Shown here in pieces: positions 16,209 through 25,101 of a stretch of 56,187 bases of DNA. This DNA comes from Treponema sp. (lineage in GTDB: Bacteria; Spirochaetota; Spirochaetia; Treponematales; Treponemataceae). Positions within the stretch are counted from its first letter, which is position 1. Each line of letters begins with the position of its first letter. The notes under the pieces were generated by a model that ran no database searches, was not told the origin of the DNA, and was given only the letters and a program-made list of their open reading frames with translations. Location of the stretch: NCBI GenBank assembly GCA_024402475.1, contig JAKSTQ010000013.1, positions 1 to 56,187 on the forward strand. The letters are read 5' to 3'. Position numbers and translations under genes: made by a program.

Positions 16209-17372
16209 ATGGCTCAAGGCAAAAAATTAATGCTTGATTTACCGCTTAAGTTGATTTTGACTGAAGATGGTGCTTCAAATTTCATTAGTCATAAAAAAAA
16301 TCTTAAACGCATCAAACTTGCTGACAACATCGAAGAATACGGTGTTTCAATGGAAAAATTTTCACCACAGTCTGTACAGAATATGGTTATGGTGGATTAT
16401 GTTTCTAAAATCGAAATTTCCATGTCAGAATTTGTTTCTAAACGCCAGGAAGTAATGGATCTTTCAAAACTCATTGTTTATTCTGTTCTTTATAAGCAGT
16501 TTGACCGTGAACTTTTTCAGGCATTTATCGGTTGTGACTGTGTTCGTAAACATAACCGCCAGAATCCTTCACAGCTTATTGATGAAAAAACTAATATTTC
16601 TGAAATAAAACTTCGTTCAATTCTTGCTACTAAAAACGGTCTTATTGATCAGACCCGTAAAACAATCCTTGCTCCGATCTGGAAAGGAATTATGAGCAAC
16701 AAGGATTATTCAACAGAAGAAAAAAACGTATACCTTTTGACAACAGAAAAATTCATGAACCGATTGAGTCTGTTGAACTGGTACATTATTACTAAATTCA
16801 GTAAGGACGATGGTTTTTCTGAACTGCTTTCTGCTATCAGAAATCTTCTTACTAAATACATGGATAAATCAAAAGTTGCTGAATACATTTCTGTAATGGT
16901 TATGGAACTGGCTTTGAACAATGAAAATGCCAATATCCGTAAAGAAGCACAGACAATGTACAGTGACTATGATGATATCAATACATTGATTCTTGACCCT
17001 GATGTTCGCCGCAAAATTGTCCGTGAACTTGAACAGAAACATGAACAGGTATTCTTAAGCTGGAAAATCGGTGGAGGTTCAACTTCTGTCGGTAAGCAGG
17101 GACGCCTTCATATCACTTTGTACAATAAAGATGATGAGTTCCAGGAAGTTAAAGAAAACTTTGAATCAAAGGCAGCTGCCGATACCAATAAACGTTCCCT
17201 TGTAGACTTTTATCAGTCAATGCCTGATGGTCAGGAAGGAACAGATCTTGGTATGTATTATCTTTCTTATCTTGATGATGCATGTAAAAAGGTCAACGTA
17301 AAATTTGAATCTCTTGTAAATCAGTTTACGGCTTCCGGACTTACAGTCATCAACTTGATTTTCAACTTTTAA
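16209..17372 (+). CDS. Unknown cytoplasmic protein with GHKL-like C-terminal region
   Basis: A 387-residue protein without signal peptide or membrane segment; I recognise no named family. The last ~160 residues have the order of landmarks of a GHKL (histidine kinase/Hsp90-type) ATPase. An N-box-like helix MELALNNENANIRKE starts near residue 232. Beta strands VFLSWKI and RLHITLYNKDDEF sit where a G1 box would be. A G2-like GTDLGMYYL follows near residue 344, with a final hydrophobic strand LTVINLIF. The G1 Asp-Gly pair is absent, so ATP binding is doubtful. The fold assignment is inference. Three bases separate it from the following lipoprotein gene, so the two are probably co-translated. Confidence 0.7.
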   Translation: MAQGKKLMLDLPLKLILTEDGASNFISHKKNLKRIKLADNIEEYGVSMEKFSPQSVQNMVMVDYVSKIEISMSEFVSKRQEVMDLSKLIVYSVLYKQFDRELFQAFIGCDCVRKHNRQNPSQLIDEKTNISEIKLRSILATKNGLIDQTRKTILAPIWKGIMSNKDYSTEEKNVYLLTTEKFMNRLSLLNWYIITKFSKDDGFSELLSAIRNLLTKYMDKSKVAEYISVMVMELALNNENANIRKEAQTMYSDYDDINTLILDPDVRRKIVRELEQKHEQVFLSWKIGGGSTSVGKQGRLHITLYNKDDEFQEVKENFESKAAADTNKRSLVDFYQSMPDGQEGTDLGMYYLSYLDDACKKVNVKFESLVNQFTASGLTVINLIFNF

Positions 17373-17375
17373 GTT

Positions 17376-18113
17376 ATGGATAAACCTCCAGCCAATTTTA
17401 ATATTATGCTTTCTCGTTTTCTAAAGGCTATGGCTTTTGCTGTTGCAGGATTAATGTGTTCCTGCCAGATGGTGACTCCAGAAATTGCTTACTGCGATTC
17501 AAAAGTTGTTTATGATTTTTCTGACAGCAAAACTTTACCAAAACAAAAGCTTTCGTTTTTTATTCAGTTGAAAAGTGAAGTTCGTCGTGTTGCAGCGATT
17601 AAACTTATTCATAATCAGTCAGGATTTACCTGGGTAATTGATAATCCTATTATTATTAAAAAAGGAAATAATGCATGGGCAGGTTATACTGATTTTATGC
17701 CTGTTCCAGAAAACGGCAGGTCATTGCCTTCGGGAAAATATTCTGTTGTCTGTGTTCACGCAGATGGAGAAGAAGCAGTCGTTGATTATGAATTATATTA
17801 TGATGAAAAATATGTTCTTTTTAAACTTGAAGATTTAGTAAAAGAAATTGAAGAGCAGAAGAATTTTAAGAAGACAATCGGCGTATATGAAAACAGCGGT
17901 GCCTTGATTTATTATGGCGATATCAAGGATAACTGGACAACTGGAGATTTAACACAGATCAGCGATTTTGATTATCTGTGGAATATGTATAAGGACAGTG
18001 CCTTTGTCCGTATTTTTTATACTAAAGATAAGATAACATGCATAATGCCTGCAATATATAAAGTAACTCAAGAACAGCAGTTAGATAAGGAAGAAAATAA
18101 AAGCAATGAGTGA
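17376..18113 (+). CDS. Predicted lipoprotein of unknown function
   Basis: A 245-residue protein with a signal peptide (FLKAMAFAVAGLMCSC) whose lipobox-like end places the lipidated Cys near residue 30. An alternative ATG at 17406 (MLSRFLK) would give a more usual signal peptide; neither start has a clear Shine-Dalgarno. The mature part has beta-rich segments (KLSFFIQLKSEV, SGKYSVVCVHADG) and a Lys/Glu-rich C-terminus. The gene is three bases after the GHKL-like gene and overlaps trmB by eight bases. A membrane-anchored partner of the upstream protein is possible but only inferred from linkage. Confidence 0.72.
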   Translation: MDKPPANFNIMLSRFLKAMAFAVAGLMCSCQMVTPEIAYCDSKVVYDFSDSKTLPKQKLSFFIQLKSEVRRVAAIKLIHNQSGFTWVIDNPIIIKKGNNAWAGYTDFMPVPENGRSLPSGKYSVVCVHADGEEAVVDYELYYDEKYVLFKLEDLVKEIEEQKNFKKTIGVYENSGALIYYGDIKDNWTTGDLTQISDFDYLWNMYKDSAFVRIFYTKDKITCIMPAIYKVTQEQQLDKEENKSNE

Positions 18114-18837
18114 TGAATTAAAAGAAAAAGAAACATCAGATTCAAATCAGGAAGTTTCCGGTGCAAAAGGTTTTTACCGTACTGTAAAAACTTATGTTTT
18201 GCGTGCAGGAAGAATGACTGCAGCACAACAGAGAGATTATGCTGAATTATCTCAGCGCTGGTGCATTCCTTATGAAGACAAGCAGTTGAATCTTGTAGAT
18301 GTTTTTGGAAATGCAAATCCTGTAATTATTGAAATTGGTTTTGGAATGGGAGCTGCAACAATTGAAATTGCAGAAAAAAATCCTGATATAAATTATCTTG
18401 GCATAGAAGTTCATACACCAGGTGTTGGACGCGTGCTTGGGGAAATTAAAAACAGGGGACTTAAAAATCTTTTTGTTATTGAACATGATGCGCTTGATGT
18501 ACTTGAAAACATGATCGGCGATAACTGCATCAGCGGTTTCCATGTGTTCTTTCCCGATCCATGGCCTAAGAAAAAACATCATAAACGCAGAATGATGCAG
18601 CGTCCAAGAACTGATTTGTTTACCAGAAAATTAGCCGGCGGCGGATATATTTATTTTGTAACAGACTGGGAACCATACGCCGAATTTGCACTTGAAGAAT
18701 TGTCACTGACTGAGGGTCTTGAAAATAAATACGAAGGTTACGCACAGCCTCAGCCGTGGAGACCACAGACTAAGTTCGAAAGAAAAGGTCTTAATGCAGA
18801 CAGAAAAATCAATGAGATTTTCTTTGTAAAAAAATAA
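18106..18837 (+). CDS. trmB: tRNA (guanine-46-N7)-methyltransferase
   Basis: SAM-dependent methyltransferase making m7G46 in tRNA variable loops, 243 residues. The SAM motif IEIGFGMGAAT (near residue 65) and the family signature FFPDPWPKKKHHKRR (near residue 149) are present. The C-terminal TDWEPYAEFALEE also fits TrmB. The N-terminal ~40 residues are a polar extension. It overlaps the lipoprotein gene by eight bases, and ligA follows. Confidence 0.94.
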   Translation: MSDELKEKETSDSNQEVSGAKGFYRTVKTYVLRAGRMTAAQQRDYAELSQRWCIPYEDKQLNLVDVFGNANPVIIEIGFGMGAATIEIAEKNPDINYLGIEVHTPGVGRVLGEIKNRGLKNLFVIEHDALDVLENMIGDNCISGFHVFFPDPWPKKKHHKRRMMQRPRTDLFTRKLAGGGYIYFVTDWEPYAEFALEELSLTEGLENKYEGYAQPQPWRPQTKFERKGLNADRKINEIFFVKK

Positions 18838-18865
18838 GTCCTGTTTATTGTTTGGGGAGGAACAG

Positions 18866-20827
18866 ATGGATCTTTTTGATTTGGAAGCAGAAACAAAAAC
18901 AAATAATAATCTTAAAAGAATCAGAGAACTTGAAAAACTTATCGTAAAATATCAGAAATCATATTATAACGGCGAAGCTGAAATCGAAGATTCTGAATTT
19001 GATAAACTCTGGGATGAATTAAAAGATTTAGATCCATCAAACAAGATACTTCAAAAAATTGGTGCCGACAGCGGTAATTTTGAAAAAGCAGGTCATATCA
19101 TGCCTATGGGAAGTCAGGAAAAAGCCGCTGACCCTGAAAGTTTTCTTGCATGGGCATTAAAACATGTTTATCCGGAATATTTAGTTGAATACAAACTTGA
19201 CGGTGCATCTCTTGAATTGCAATACCAGAACGGATTACTTGTTAAGGCAGTAACTCGTGGTGATGGTACTATAGGTGATGACATTACTTCCAATGCAAAA
19301 AAAATGAGCGGAGTCAGCGTAAAACTTCTTAATGATGGAACTCCAGTAAATTTTACAGGCGGAATCCGTGGCGAAGTTATTATGACCCATGATGTTCATA
19401 AAAGATTGTATTCTGATAAAGCAAACTGCCGTAATGCAGCCAATGGTCTTATGAAAAAGAAAGAAGGAACCGGTTGCGAAAATCTTTGTCTTATAGTTTA
19501 TGATGCATTAAGTACAGACGGTCAGAGCTTTTTTAATGATGAAGAAGAAAAAATTAACTGGCTTAAACAGCTGGGATTTAATACAAGTCCATTAAAAATA
19601 TGTAAAACTCCGCAGGATGTAATTGACTATCGTGCTGAAGTTATGGAAAAACGAAATGCACTTGATTACGATATTGACGGACTTGTAATTAAAGAAAGAA
19701 AAATTAATCTTGAAGACGCAAGCCGTGCCCGTCCTGATCATCAGATAGCTTTTAAATTCAGTCTTGAAGAAGCTGTTTCTGTTTTGCGAGAGGTTGAATG
19801 GAGCCAGTCAGGAAGCACTTATACACCGGTTGGAATTTTTGATCCTGTTCAGCTTGCAGGAACAACAGTAAAAAGAGCAAGTCTTGCAAATCCTGATACA
19901 TTGCGCGCACTTGATATAAAAATTGGCAGTCATATAGTTGTTGTTAAACGCGGAGAAATCATACCTAAAATTATTCAGGTTGTTAAAGGTGAAGGAGATT
20001 CATTTTCTGAAATTCAATTTCCTGATACCTGCGAAGTATGCGGTACAAAACTTGTTGACAGCGGTTCAAGACTTTATTGTCCTGAAAAAAATTGCCGTAA
20101 ACGAATCATTCACAGGATATACAAATGGATTGAATGTGTTGATATCAGAGACATGGGAGAAGCTCTTGTCCAGGCATTGTTCAATGATAAGAAAATCAAC
20201 AGCATTAAAGACATTTATCTTTTAACTGAAAACGATCTTGTTCCATATTTCTTGAATAATGAAAGTCAGGAAAAAGTTTCTGCTGGAGAAAAGGTAAGTC
20301 TTGGTGCAAGAAAAGTATATAATTCTATTCAATCACATAAAGAAGTAAGCCTTACAGCTTTTATTGCAGGATTTGATATCGAAGGAATGGGTGAAACAAT
20401 GATTGAAAAACTTGTTGATGCAGGTTTTACAAGCGTTGATAAACTTTTAGAAGCTACAGTTCAGGACTTTGAAAAAGTTTATATGTTTGCACAGATAACT
20501 GCCCAGACATTATTCGAAGGCTTGCAGGAAAATAAAGAAGAAATTCTTTCGTTGATAAATGACGGACTTGTTACTGTAAAAGAAATCTCTGAAGGAAAAC
20601 TTACAGGAATGTCTTTTTGTTTTACAGGTGAATTGAAACAGATGAAGCGTCAGGATGCAGAAAAGCTTGTAAAAGAAAATGGCGGAAGCTGTAAATCAAG
20701 CGTTACCAAAGATCTTTCTTATCTTGTAACAAATGATACTGAATCCGGTTCTTCTAAAAATGTAAAGGCTGCAAAACTTGGCATTCGGGTAATCACAGAA
20801 GAGCAGTTCTACAGCCTTTTGAAATAA
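18866..20827 (+). CDS. ligA: NAD+-dependent DNA ligase
   Basis: Replicative DNA ligase sealing nicks with NAD+, 653 residues. The N-terminal Ia domain for NMN binding carries YYNG. The adenylated Lys is in the KLDGASLE motif near residue 110, followed by TRGDGTIGDDIT and DGLVIK. An OB fold, a Cys4 zinc finger (CEVCGTKL and CPEKNC), HhH repeats and a C-terminal BRCT domain (GMSFCFTGEL) complete the normal order. The start is ATG 18866, five bases after GGGGAGG; an in-frame TTG at 18848 lies upstream of that site and is rejected. Confidence 0.96.
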   Translation: MDLFDLEAETKTNNNLKRIRELEKLIVKYQKSYYNGEAEIEDSEFDKLWDELKDLDPSNKILQKIGADSGNFEKAGHIMPMGSQEKAADPESFLAWALKHVYPEYLVEYKLDGASLELQYQNGLLVKAVTRGDGTIGDDITSNAKKMSGVSVKLLNDGTPVNFTGGIRGEVIMTHDVHKRLYSDKANCRNAANGLMKKKEGTGCENLCLIVYDALSTDGQSFFNDEEEKINWLKQLGFNTSPLKICKTPQDVIDYRAEVMEKRNALDYDIDGLVIKERKINLEDASRARPDHQIAFKFSLEEAVSVLREVEWSQSGSTYTPVGIFDPVQLAGTTVKRASLANPDTLRALDIKIGSHIVVVKRGEIIPKIIQVVKGEGDSFSEIQFPDTCEVCGTKLVDSGSRLYCPEKNCRKRIIHRIYKWIECVDIRDMGEALVQALFNDKKINSIKDIYLLTENDLVPYFLNNESQEKVSAGEKVSLGARKVYNSIQSHKEVSLTAFIAGFDIEGMGETMIEKLVDAGFTSVDKLLEATVQDFEKVYMFAQITAQTLFEGLQENKEEILSLINDGLVTVKEISEGKLTGMSFCFTGELKQMKRQDAEKLVKENGGSCKSSVTKDLSYLVTNDTESGSSKNVKAAKLGIRVITEEQFYSLLK

Positions 20828-20847
20828 ACGTTTAATACTGTTTATTT
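20822..20847. terminator. AT-rich hairpin containing both stop codons of ligA and the M23 gene
   Basis: Arms AAATAAAC (20822-20829) and GTTTATTT (20840-20847) pair perfectly around a 10 nt loop. The ligA TAA lies in the left arm and the M23 stop in the right arm. The stem is almost all A-T, so termination may be weak. Confidence 0.4.
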
Positions 20848-21819
20848 TGAAAGTGTTTTGAATGTGTAGTTTCTTGTAAAGAAATCAGGGTCAAGTGGAA
20901 GTGTGTTAAGACGTGCTTCCCAGTGACAGTGAGGTCCTGTTGCAAAACCTGTAGCTCCAGACAATGCAATTACATCGCCCTGTTTAACAATGTCACCTTC
21001 ATTAACTTTAAGTTCACTGTTGTGATAGTACATTGTGTAAAGACCAGGTAAGTGTTCAATTACAACTGTAAAACCTGTAAGGATACGGTTTTCTGCAATA
21101 TGAACTTTTCCGCCTGCTACAGCATAAACTTCTGTTCCTGTTGGAACACCAAAATCTTTTCCAGTATGAAGTCCTGTAGTTTTCTTTCCGCTTGGGTATA
21201 CATAAACACGGCGCTGTCCGTAAGGTGAAGTAATTCTTGTTGATTTTACCGGCTGAATGAATCCTTCAAGGTCATATACACCATTAGGATCAATAGAACA
21301 GATTACTTCGTTAAGGCGTTTTGACTGTTCAACTTTTTTTGGATTTGTTGTTGTTGAAACATTTGTCATCTGTTCATTCATTTCGATTGTATAATGATCA
21401 AATTCTCTTTTAGTAATTTTAACAGGAAGTTCAAATGATTTTTCTCCTGAATCATCAAGGGTATATGTAACTACAATTTTTCCGTCCTGAGCAGAAGTCC
21501 AGGTTGATACAGGAATCCCGGTAAGAAGTTCAATCATCGAAGCTGTTTTTTTCTTCTGTCCAAGGAAATAGAAATTTGATTTATCAAGACGTTTTTTTTC
21601 ACCAAAAAGTTCAGCAGTAGCTTTTACCTGTTCTGTCTTGATCTTTTTTTTGCTTGTAACTGTCATGCGCACAAAGAATGCGTCTGAAGGACTTACTTCT
21701 TCTTCGTAAATTACTTCGATATTATAATCTTCTCCATCAAAATATGCTTCTTTGGCAAAAGCTGATGTAAGGCCTGTCAGTGCGATAAAAGTAATTCCAA
21801 TTAATTTTTTTAGTTTCAT
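20842..21819 (-). CDS. Secreted M23-family metallopeptidase (LytM-like)
   Basis: Predicted periplasmic peptidoglycan hydrolase or regulator, 325 residues. It has a signal peptide (MKLKKLIGITFIALTGLTSAFA) and a beta-rich N-terminal domain to about residue 190. The M23 domain carries LHTGKDFGVPTGT with the first metal His and Asp, and PHCHWEARL with the HxH pair. All zinc ligands are present, so an active endopeptidase is possible. GAGG lies eight bases before the ATG. It is probably the last gene of recO-recJ-M23; the gap to recJ is 21 bp. Confidence 0.9.
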   Translation of the reverse strand: MKLKKLIGITFIALTGLTSAFAKEAYFDGEDYNIEVIYEEEVSPSDAFFVRMTVTSKKKIKTEQVKATAELFGEKKRLDKSNFYFLGQKKKTASMIELLTGIPVSTWTSAQDGKIVVTYTLDDSGEKSFELPVKITKREFDHYTIEMNEQMTNVSTTTNPKKVEQSKRLNEVICSIDPNGVYDLEGFIQPVKSTRITSPYGQRRVYVYPSGKKTTGLHTGKDFGVPTGTEVYAVAGGKVHIAENRILTGFTVVIEHLPGLYTMYYHNSELKVNEGDIVKQGDVIALSGATGFATGPHCHWEARLNTLPLDPDFFTRNYTFKTLSK

Positions 21820-21840
21820 GTTTTTCCTCTTGGTGTATGT

Positions 21841-23982
21841 TTAATTTTTATTTGTATCCACAATTATAAGCTGCATGGATTCCATTCCGTTGAATATGTT
21901 TCTTTCAATATTATAAACAACGTCAATCTTGTCTCCGATACAGATTTCTTTGTTTAACATTGCTCCGGCTCCCCAGAACATTGCAGGAACTTTGTGCAGC
22001 CCATTATCTAATGTAAGTTTTAAATGGGTTTTTTCAGTTTTACCTACAATCTGAGCCTGACTTACTGTAAGGTTTGTTGACATGAACTGGAGTGTTTGAT
22101 TTGCTTCTCCAATTGGTTCAAAACTGTCACAAAGCTTAAGAATATCAGGTGTAAGATATTCTGGCGGTAACTGTGCATCAATTATAATATCGTCATTATC
22201 TGAACAAAGATTTATGGTTTGACTGATCTGTTTTAGTCCGCCAAGGAATGTTTCAAGATTCTGTCTGTAAAGACTAAAGCCTGCTGCAGCGTTATGACCG
22301 CCAAAATTAATGAAAATATCGCCTAAACTTGAAAGAATTGCAGTACAGTCAATTCCACTACAGCTTCTCATTGATCCGATAACCGTATCCTGATCAATGT
22401 AAGTCAGACAAAGGGAAGGCACTTTATATCTTTGAACCAGTTTGCTTGCGACAAGACCTAAAATTCCTCGGTTAATCCGTTCGTCAATCAGTACGCAGAA
22501 TTTATTATTATATGATGGAAGAGTATCTCCTGCAGGGACTCCAACAAGTTCCCAGGCTGTGGAAATAAGAGATTTTCTTTGAGTGTTTGTATCAATAATC
22601 TGTGCTGCAATTTTATCTCGCTGTGCCGGATCTTCTTCAAGTAAAAGGTTAAGTGCAACCTCAGGGATTCCCATTCGGCCGCAGGAATTGAGGGCCGGGA
22701 TCACATTCCAGGAAATATCGGTAGAAGTAAGATTTTTGCCAAGAAGATTCATTCTTGCAAGGAGTTCTGTGATTCCTGTGCGGCATTTTCCGCTGTTAAT
22801 GGAATCAAGTCCGTGTTTTACAAAAATTCTGTTTTCATTCTGTAATGGCATGATATCTGCAATTGCGGCAAGCATTACAAGCTGGATTTCTTCTTCAGTT
22901 TTTTTGATGTTGCCTGGATGACTTACTTCAATGATTTTATTTACATAAGTAATGAAGACGTTTTCAAAGGCATCAAGTTCTGTAAAAACACTGTTGTTGT
23001 AAAATGCAATTTTTGATTTGTCTTTTAAGGCTTCAAGTGTCATTGAAGAAAATGCCGGGAATATTTTTGAAACTTCAGGGCGGATGTCAAAAGTATTGAA
23101 TTCAACACCTTGTCCGAAAATTTCCTGCAGCATTGATTGGGTCGCTTTATCGTCCCATACAAAAATCTGCTGTCCTGTAAGATAGTTTACAAGTCGTGTG
23201 TCAGAAATTCTTTTTGTGCCTGGAACAATTGTTTCTGTTAAAACTGATTTTTTTACAAGATTATGAAGTTTTGCACATTCAATGATAAATGCTTCACCAT
23301 CTGGTCTTACTGACAAAAGGCAGACATCCTGTTTATAAATATCAGATTTTGAAAAGCGAAGTGCACTGGCAAGCTTAAATGCAACAGCACAGCCAGAAAT
23401 CCCGGAAAAAGGATAAGTTGTGTCAGTTCGTTTTGGGTTTACAACGATTGCAGGTTCAGAAAGCTGTCCGTTCTGGTTATGGTGATCAGTTACGATGACA
23501 TCAATTCCAAGATTTGATGCAAGTTCTATTTCTTTATGGTTTGAAATTCCGCAGTCTACAGTAATAATAAGTGAGCCGTAATTTGCAGCATGCTGATTAA
23601 CTGCATCTTCTGTTAAACCGTAGGGATCATCGCCGGTTGGAATTTTATATGTCAAATCTTCTGGTTTAATTCCAAAATCGAGAAGGGCCTGATATAAAAG
23701 TGTTGTACTTGTTACACCATCAACATCACGGTCGCCAAAAATAAGAATTTTTTCTCCTTCTTCTTTTGCATCGATGATTCTGTCAACGGCATCTTCCATC
23801 TGATTCAACAGAAATGGATTGTGGGTATAGCGCATGTCATCTTCAAGATAGAACATGAGATCGCTGCCCGAAGTAATTCCACGGCGCAAAAGAATACTGG
23901 CCTTTAAAGGATCAAGTTTGTAAGCCTGGCAAAGTTTTTTTACCTGATCGGATGTAATGTCTTTTTTTATCCAGTTTTTCAT
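21841..23982 (-). CDS. recJ: Single-stranded-DNA-specific exonuclease RecJ
   Basis: 5'-3' ssDNA exonuclease of recombination and mismatch repair, 713 residues. DHH-family motifs are in order: FGDRDVDGVTST, VTVDCGISN, VTDHHNQNG and PIVVNPKR-like AIVVNPKR. The DHHA1 domain follows with FGGHNAAAGFSL. A segment of about 130 residues between AFKLASALRF and the IADIMPL motif is longer than in E. coli RecJ. ATG 23982 is chosen (AGGA eight bases upstream); an earlier ATG at 24036 would overlap the recO end and has no site. Confidence 0.94.
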   Translation of the reverse strand: MKNWIKKDITSDQVKKLCQAYKLDPLKASILLRRGITSGSDLMFYLEDDMRYTHNPFLLNQMEDAVDRIIDAKEEGEKILIFGDRDVDGVTSTTLLYQALLDFGIKPEDLTYKIPTGDDPYGLTEDAVNQHAANYGSLIITVDCGISNHKEIELASNLGIDVIVTDHHNQNGQLSEPAIVVNPKRTDTTYPFSGISGCAVAFKLASALRFSKSDIYKQDVCLLSVRPDGEAFIIECAKLHNLVKKSVLTETIVPGTKRISDTRLVNYLTGQQIFVWDDKATQSMLQEIFGQGVEFNTFDIRPEVSKIFPAFSSMTLEALKDKSKIAFYNNSVFTELDAFENVFITYVNKIIEVSHPGNIKKTEEEIQLVMLAAIADIMPLQNENRIFVKHGLDSINSGKCRTGITELLARMNLLGKNLTSTDISWNVIPALNSCGRMGIPEVALNLLLEEDPAQRDKIAAQIIDTNTQRKSLISTAWELVGVPAGDTLPSYNNKFCVLIDERINRGILGLVASKLVQRYKVPSLCLTYIDQDTVIGSMRSCSGIDCTAILSSLGDIFINFGGHNAAAGFSLYRQNLETFLGGLKQISQTINLCSDNDDIIIDAQLPPEYLTPDILKLCDSFEPIGEANQTLQFMSTNLTVSQAQIVGKTEKTHLKLTLDNGLHKVPAMFWGAGAMLNKEICIGDKIDVVYNIERNIFNGMESMQLIIVDTNKN

Positions 23983-24010
23983 AATTATTCCTAAGTTAAA
24001 AGCAGGGGAA

Positions 24011-24811
24011 TCAGAGTATTCCGGCTCCTGATTCAAGAGTGTTAAGATGAGAACCGCAGGCGTGTTCTATAAGTGTAAACACAAAACCTTTAAGCTGTTC
24101 AAATTCATCTTTTCCCAGAATCAGATTGCGGGAAACTACCGGTTCACAGAAAGTTGTAGCATATAAATAGAAAAGAGATTTAGATGACAAAAAATCAGTA
24201 GTAATTCCCGGAATATTCTGCCCATAAACTGTGGCACAATTACTGCAGGAAAAACCATTTTCAGTCTGTGAATATAAGGCCCCACCTTGTTTATATGATA
24301 CAGTATTTGAGGTTAAGTTTAAAGTGAAAAAATCTTCATCGCAGTGAATGCAGGATTTTGTGTCAGGAAGAATTCCTAGTAGTTCAAGGTAACGCCACAG
24401 ATATCTTACAAGACCTTTTTTTCCCTGTTCATCTTCTGTAATATCAAGCCCGTCAAGAAATCCATTAGTGATTTTCAGGCATTCTTCAAAGGAACCTGCC
24501 GCATTTGTTTTAAGAATAATTTCAGCACAGAAAGTTGCAGCCCAGGACTTAAAAAGGCTTTCGCGAAATGAGGGATGATATTTTTTTACATCAAAATCAG
24601 TTATTTTTGAAGAATGTTTTGATTCATCATTATATATGTAAAGTATGCCGTAATTAAACGGACTTACACATGAGCGAAGTTTTGATTTTGGGCCGCCGTA
24701 AAGCACTGATTTTTCAATTCCTTTTTGAGGGCTCAACCAGGTAACAAGCCTGTTGTTTTCTCCCTGAGGTTTAACGTTAAGAATCAGTGCTTCTTCGATT
24801 AGATTTCTCAT
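24011..24811 (-). CDS. recO: DNA repair protein RecO
   Basis: Recombination mediator of the RecFOR pathway, 266 residues. An N-terminal OB fold (ALILNVKPQGENNRLVTWLS) precedes a helical domain with a Cys4-type zinc site (CIHCDEDF and CSNCATVYG). Linkage with recJ fits, since RecJ and RecFOR work together in gap repair. The ATG has no Shine-Dalgarno and lies seven bases after TATTAT, so the transcript is probably leaderless. Divergent from rpoZ. Confidence 0.92.
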   Translation of the reverse strand: MRNLIEEALILNVKPQGENNRLVTWLSPQKGIEKSVLYGGPKSKLRSCVSPFNYGILYIYNDESKHSSKITDFDVKKYHPSFRESLFKSWAATFCAEIILKTNAAGSFEECLKITNGFLDGLDITEDEQGKKGLVRYLWRYLELLGILPDTKSCIHCDEDFFTLNLTSNTVSYKQGGALYSQTENGFSCSNCATVYGQNIPGITTDFLSSKSLFYLYATTFCEPVVSRNLILGKDEFEQLKGFVFTLIEHACGSHLNTLESGAGIL

Positions 24812-24818
24812 TACTTAT

Positions 24819-24848
24819 ATAATACTTTTTTTTGATTAAAATTGACAT
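24819..24848 (-). promoter_or_regulatory. Promoter of recO-recJ-M23
   Basis: Minus strand ATGTCA (24843-24848), 18 bp and TATTAT (24819-24824), seven bases before the recO ATG. Its -35 bases overlap the -35 of the rpoZ promoter on the other strand. Confidence 0.55.
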
Positions 24849-24870
24849 AAAAAAATCAATATATTATAAT
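24842..24870 (+). promoter_or_regulatory. Consensus promoter of rpoZ-miaA
   Basis: TTGACA (24842-24847), 17 bp and TATAAT (24865-24870): a perfect sigma70 consensus. Transcription should start near 24877, giving a leader of about 30 nt with CGGAG before the rpoZ ATG. Confidence 0.85.
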
Positions 24871-24906
24871 ATTTTTACAAATTTTTGTAATTTGACGGAG
24901 TATTAA

Positions 24907-25101
24907 ATGGTATTTCCACTTGAAGAACTTGTAAAATTTAAGGGTAACGCATACGAAATTACTGTTGCAGCAAACCGCCGTGCATATCAGCTTTCTATGG
25001 TAAAAGATCCTGAAATTGAAGAAAACGAAGGAAAAGTTGTTTCACTTGCAGCTAAACAGCTTTTTAACAATAAAGTAACTTATCGCATTGAAAGCAACTA
25101 A
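24907..25101 (+). CDS. rpoZ: RNA polymerase omega subunit
   Basis: A 64-residue omega subunit, which helps assemble and stabilise RNA polymerase. It carries the family pattern NAYEITVAANRRAYQL, matching RYxLVxxAakRArQL, and VSLAAKQL (AvxEl-like helix). CGGAG lies seven bases upstream of the ATG. The very strong promoter suits a core transcription protein. Its 3' end overlaps the miaA start by 14 bases. Confidence 0.88.
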   Translation: MVFPLEELVKFKGNAYEITVAANRRAYQLSMVKDPEIEENEGKVVSLAAKQLFNNKVTYRIESN

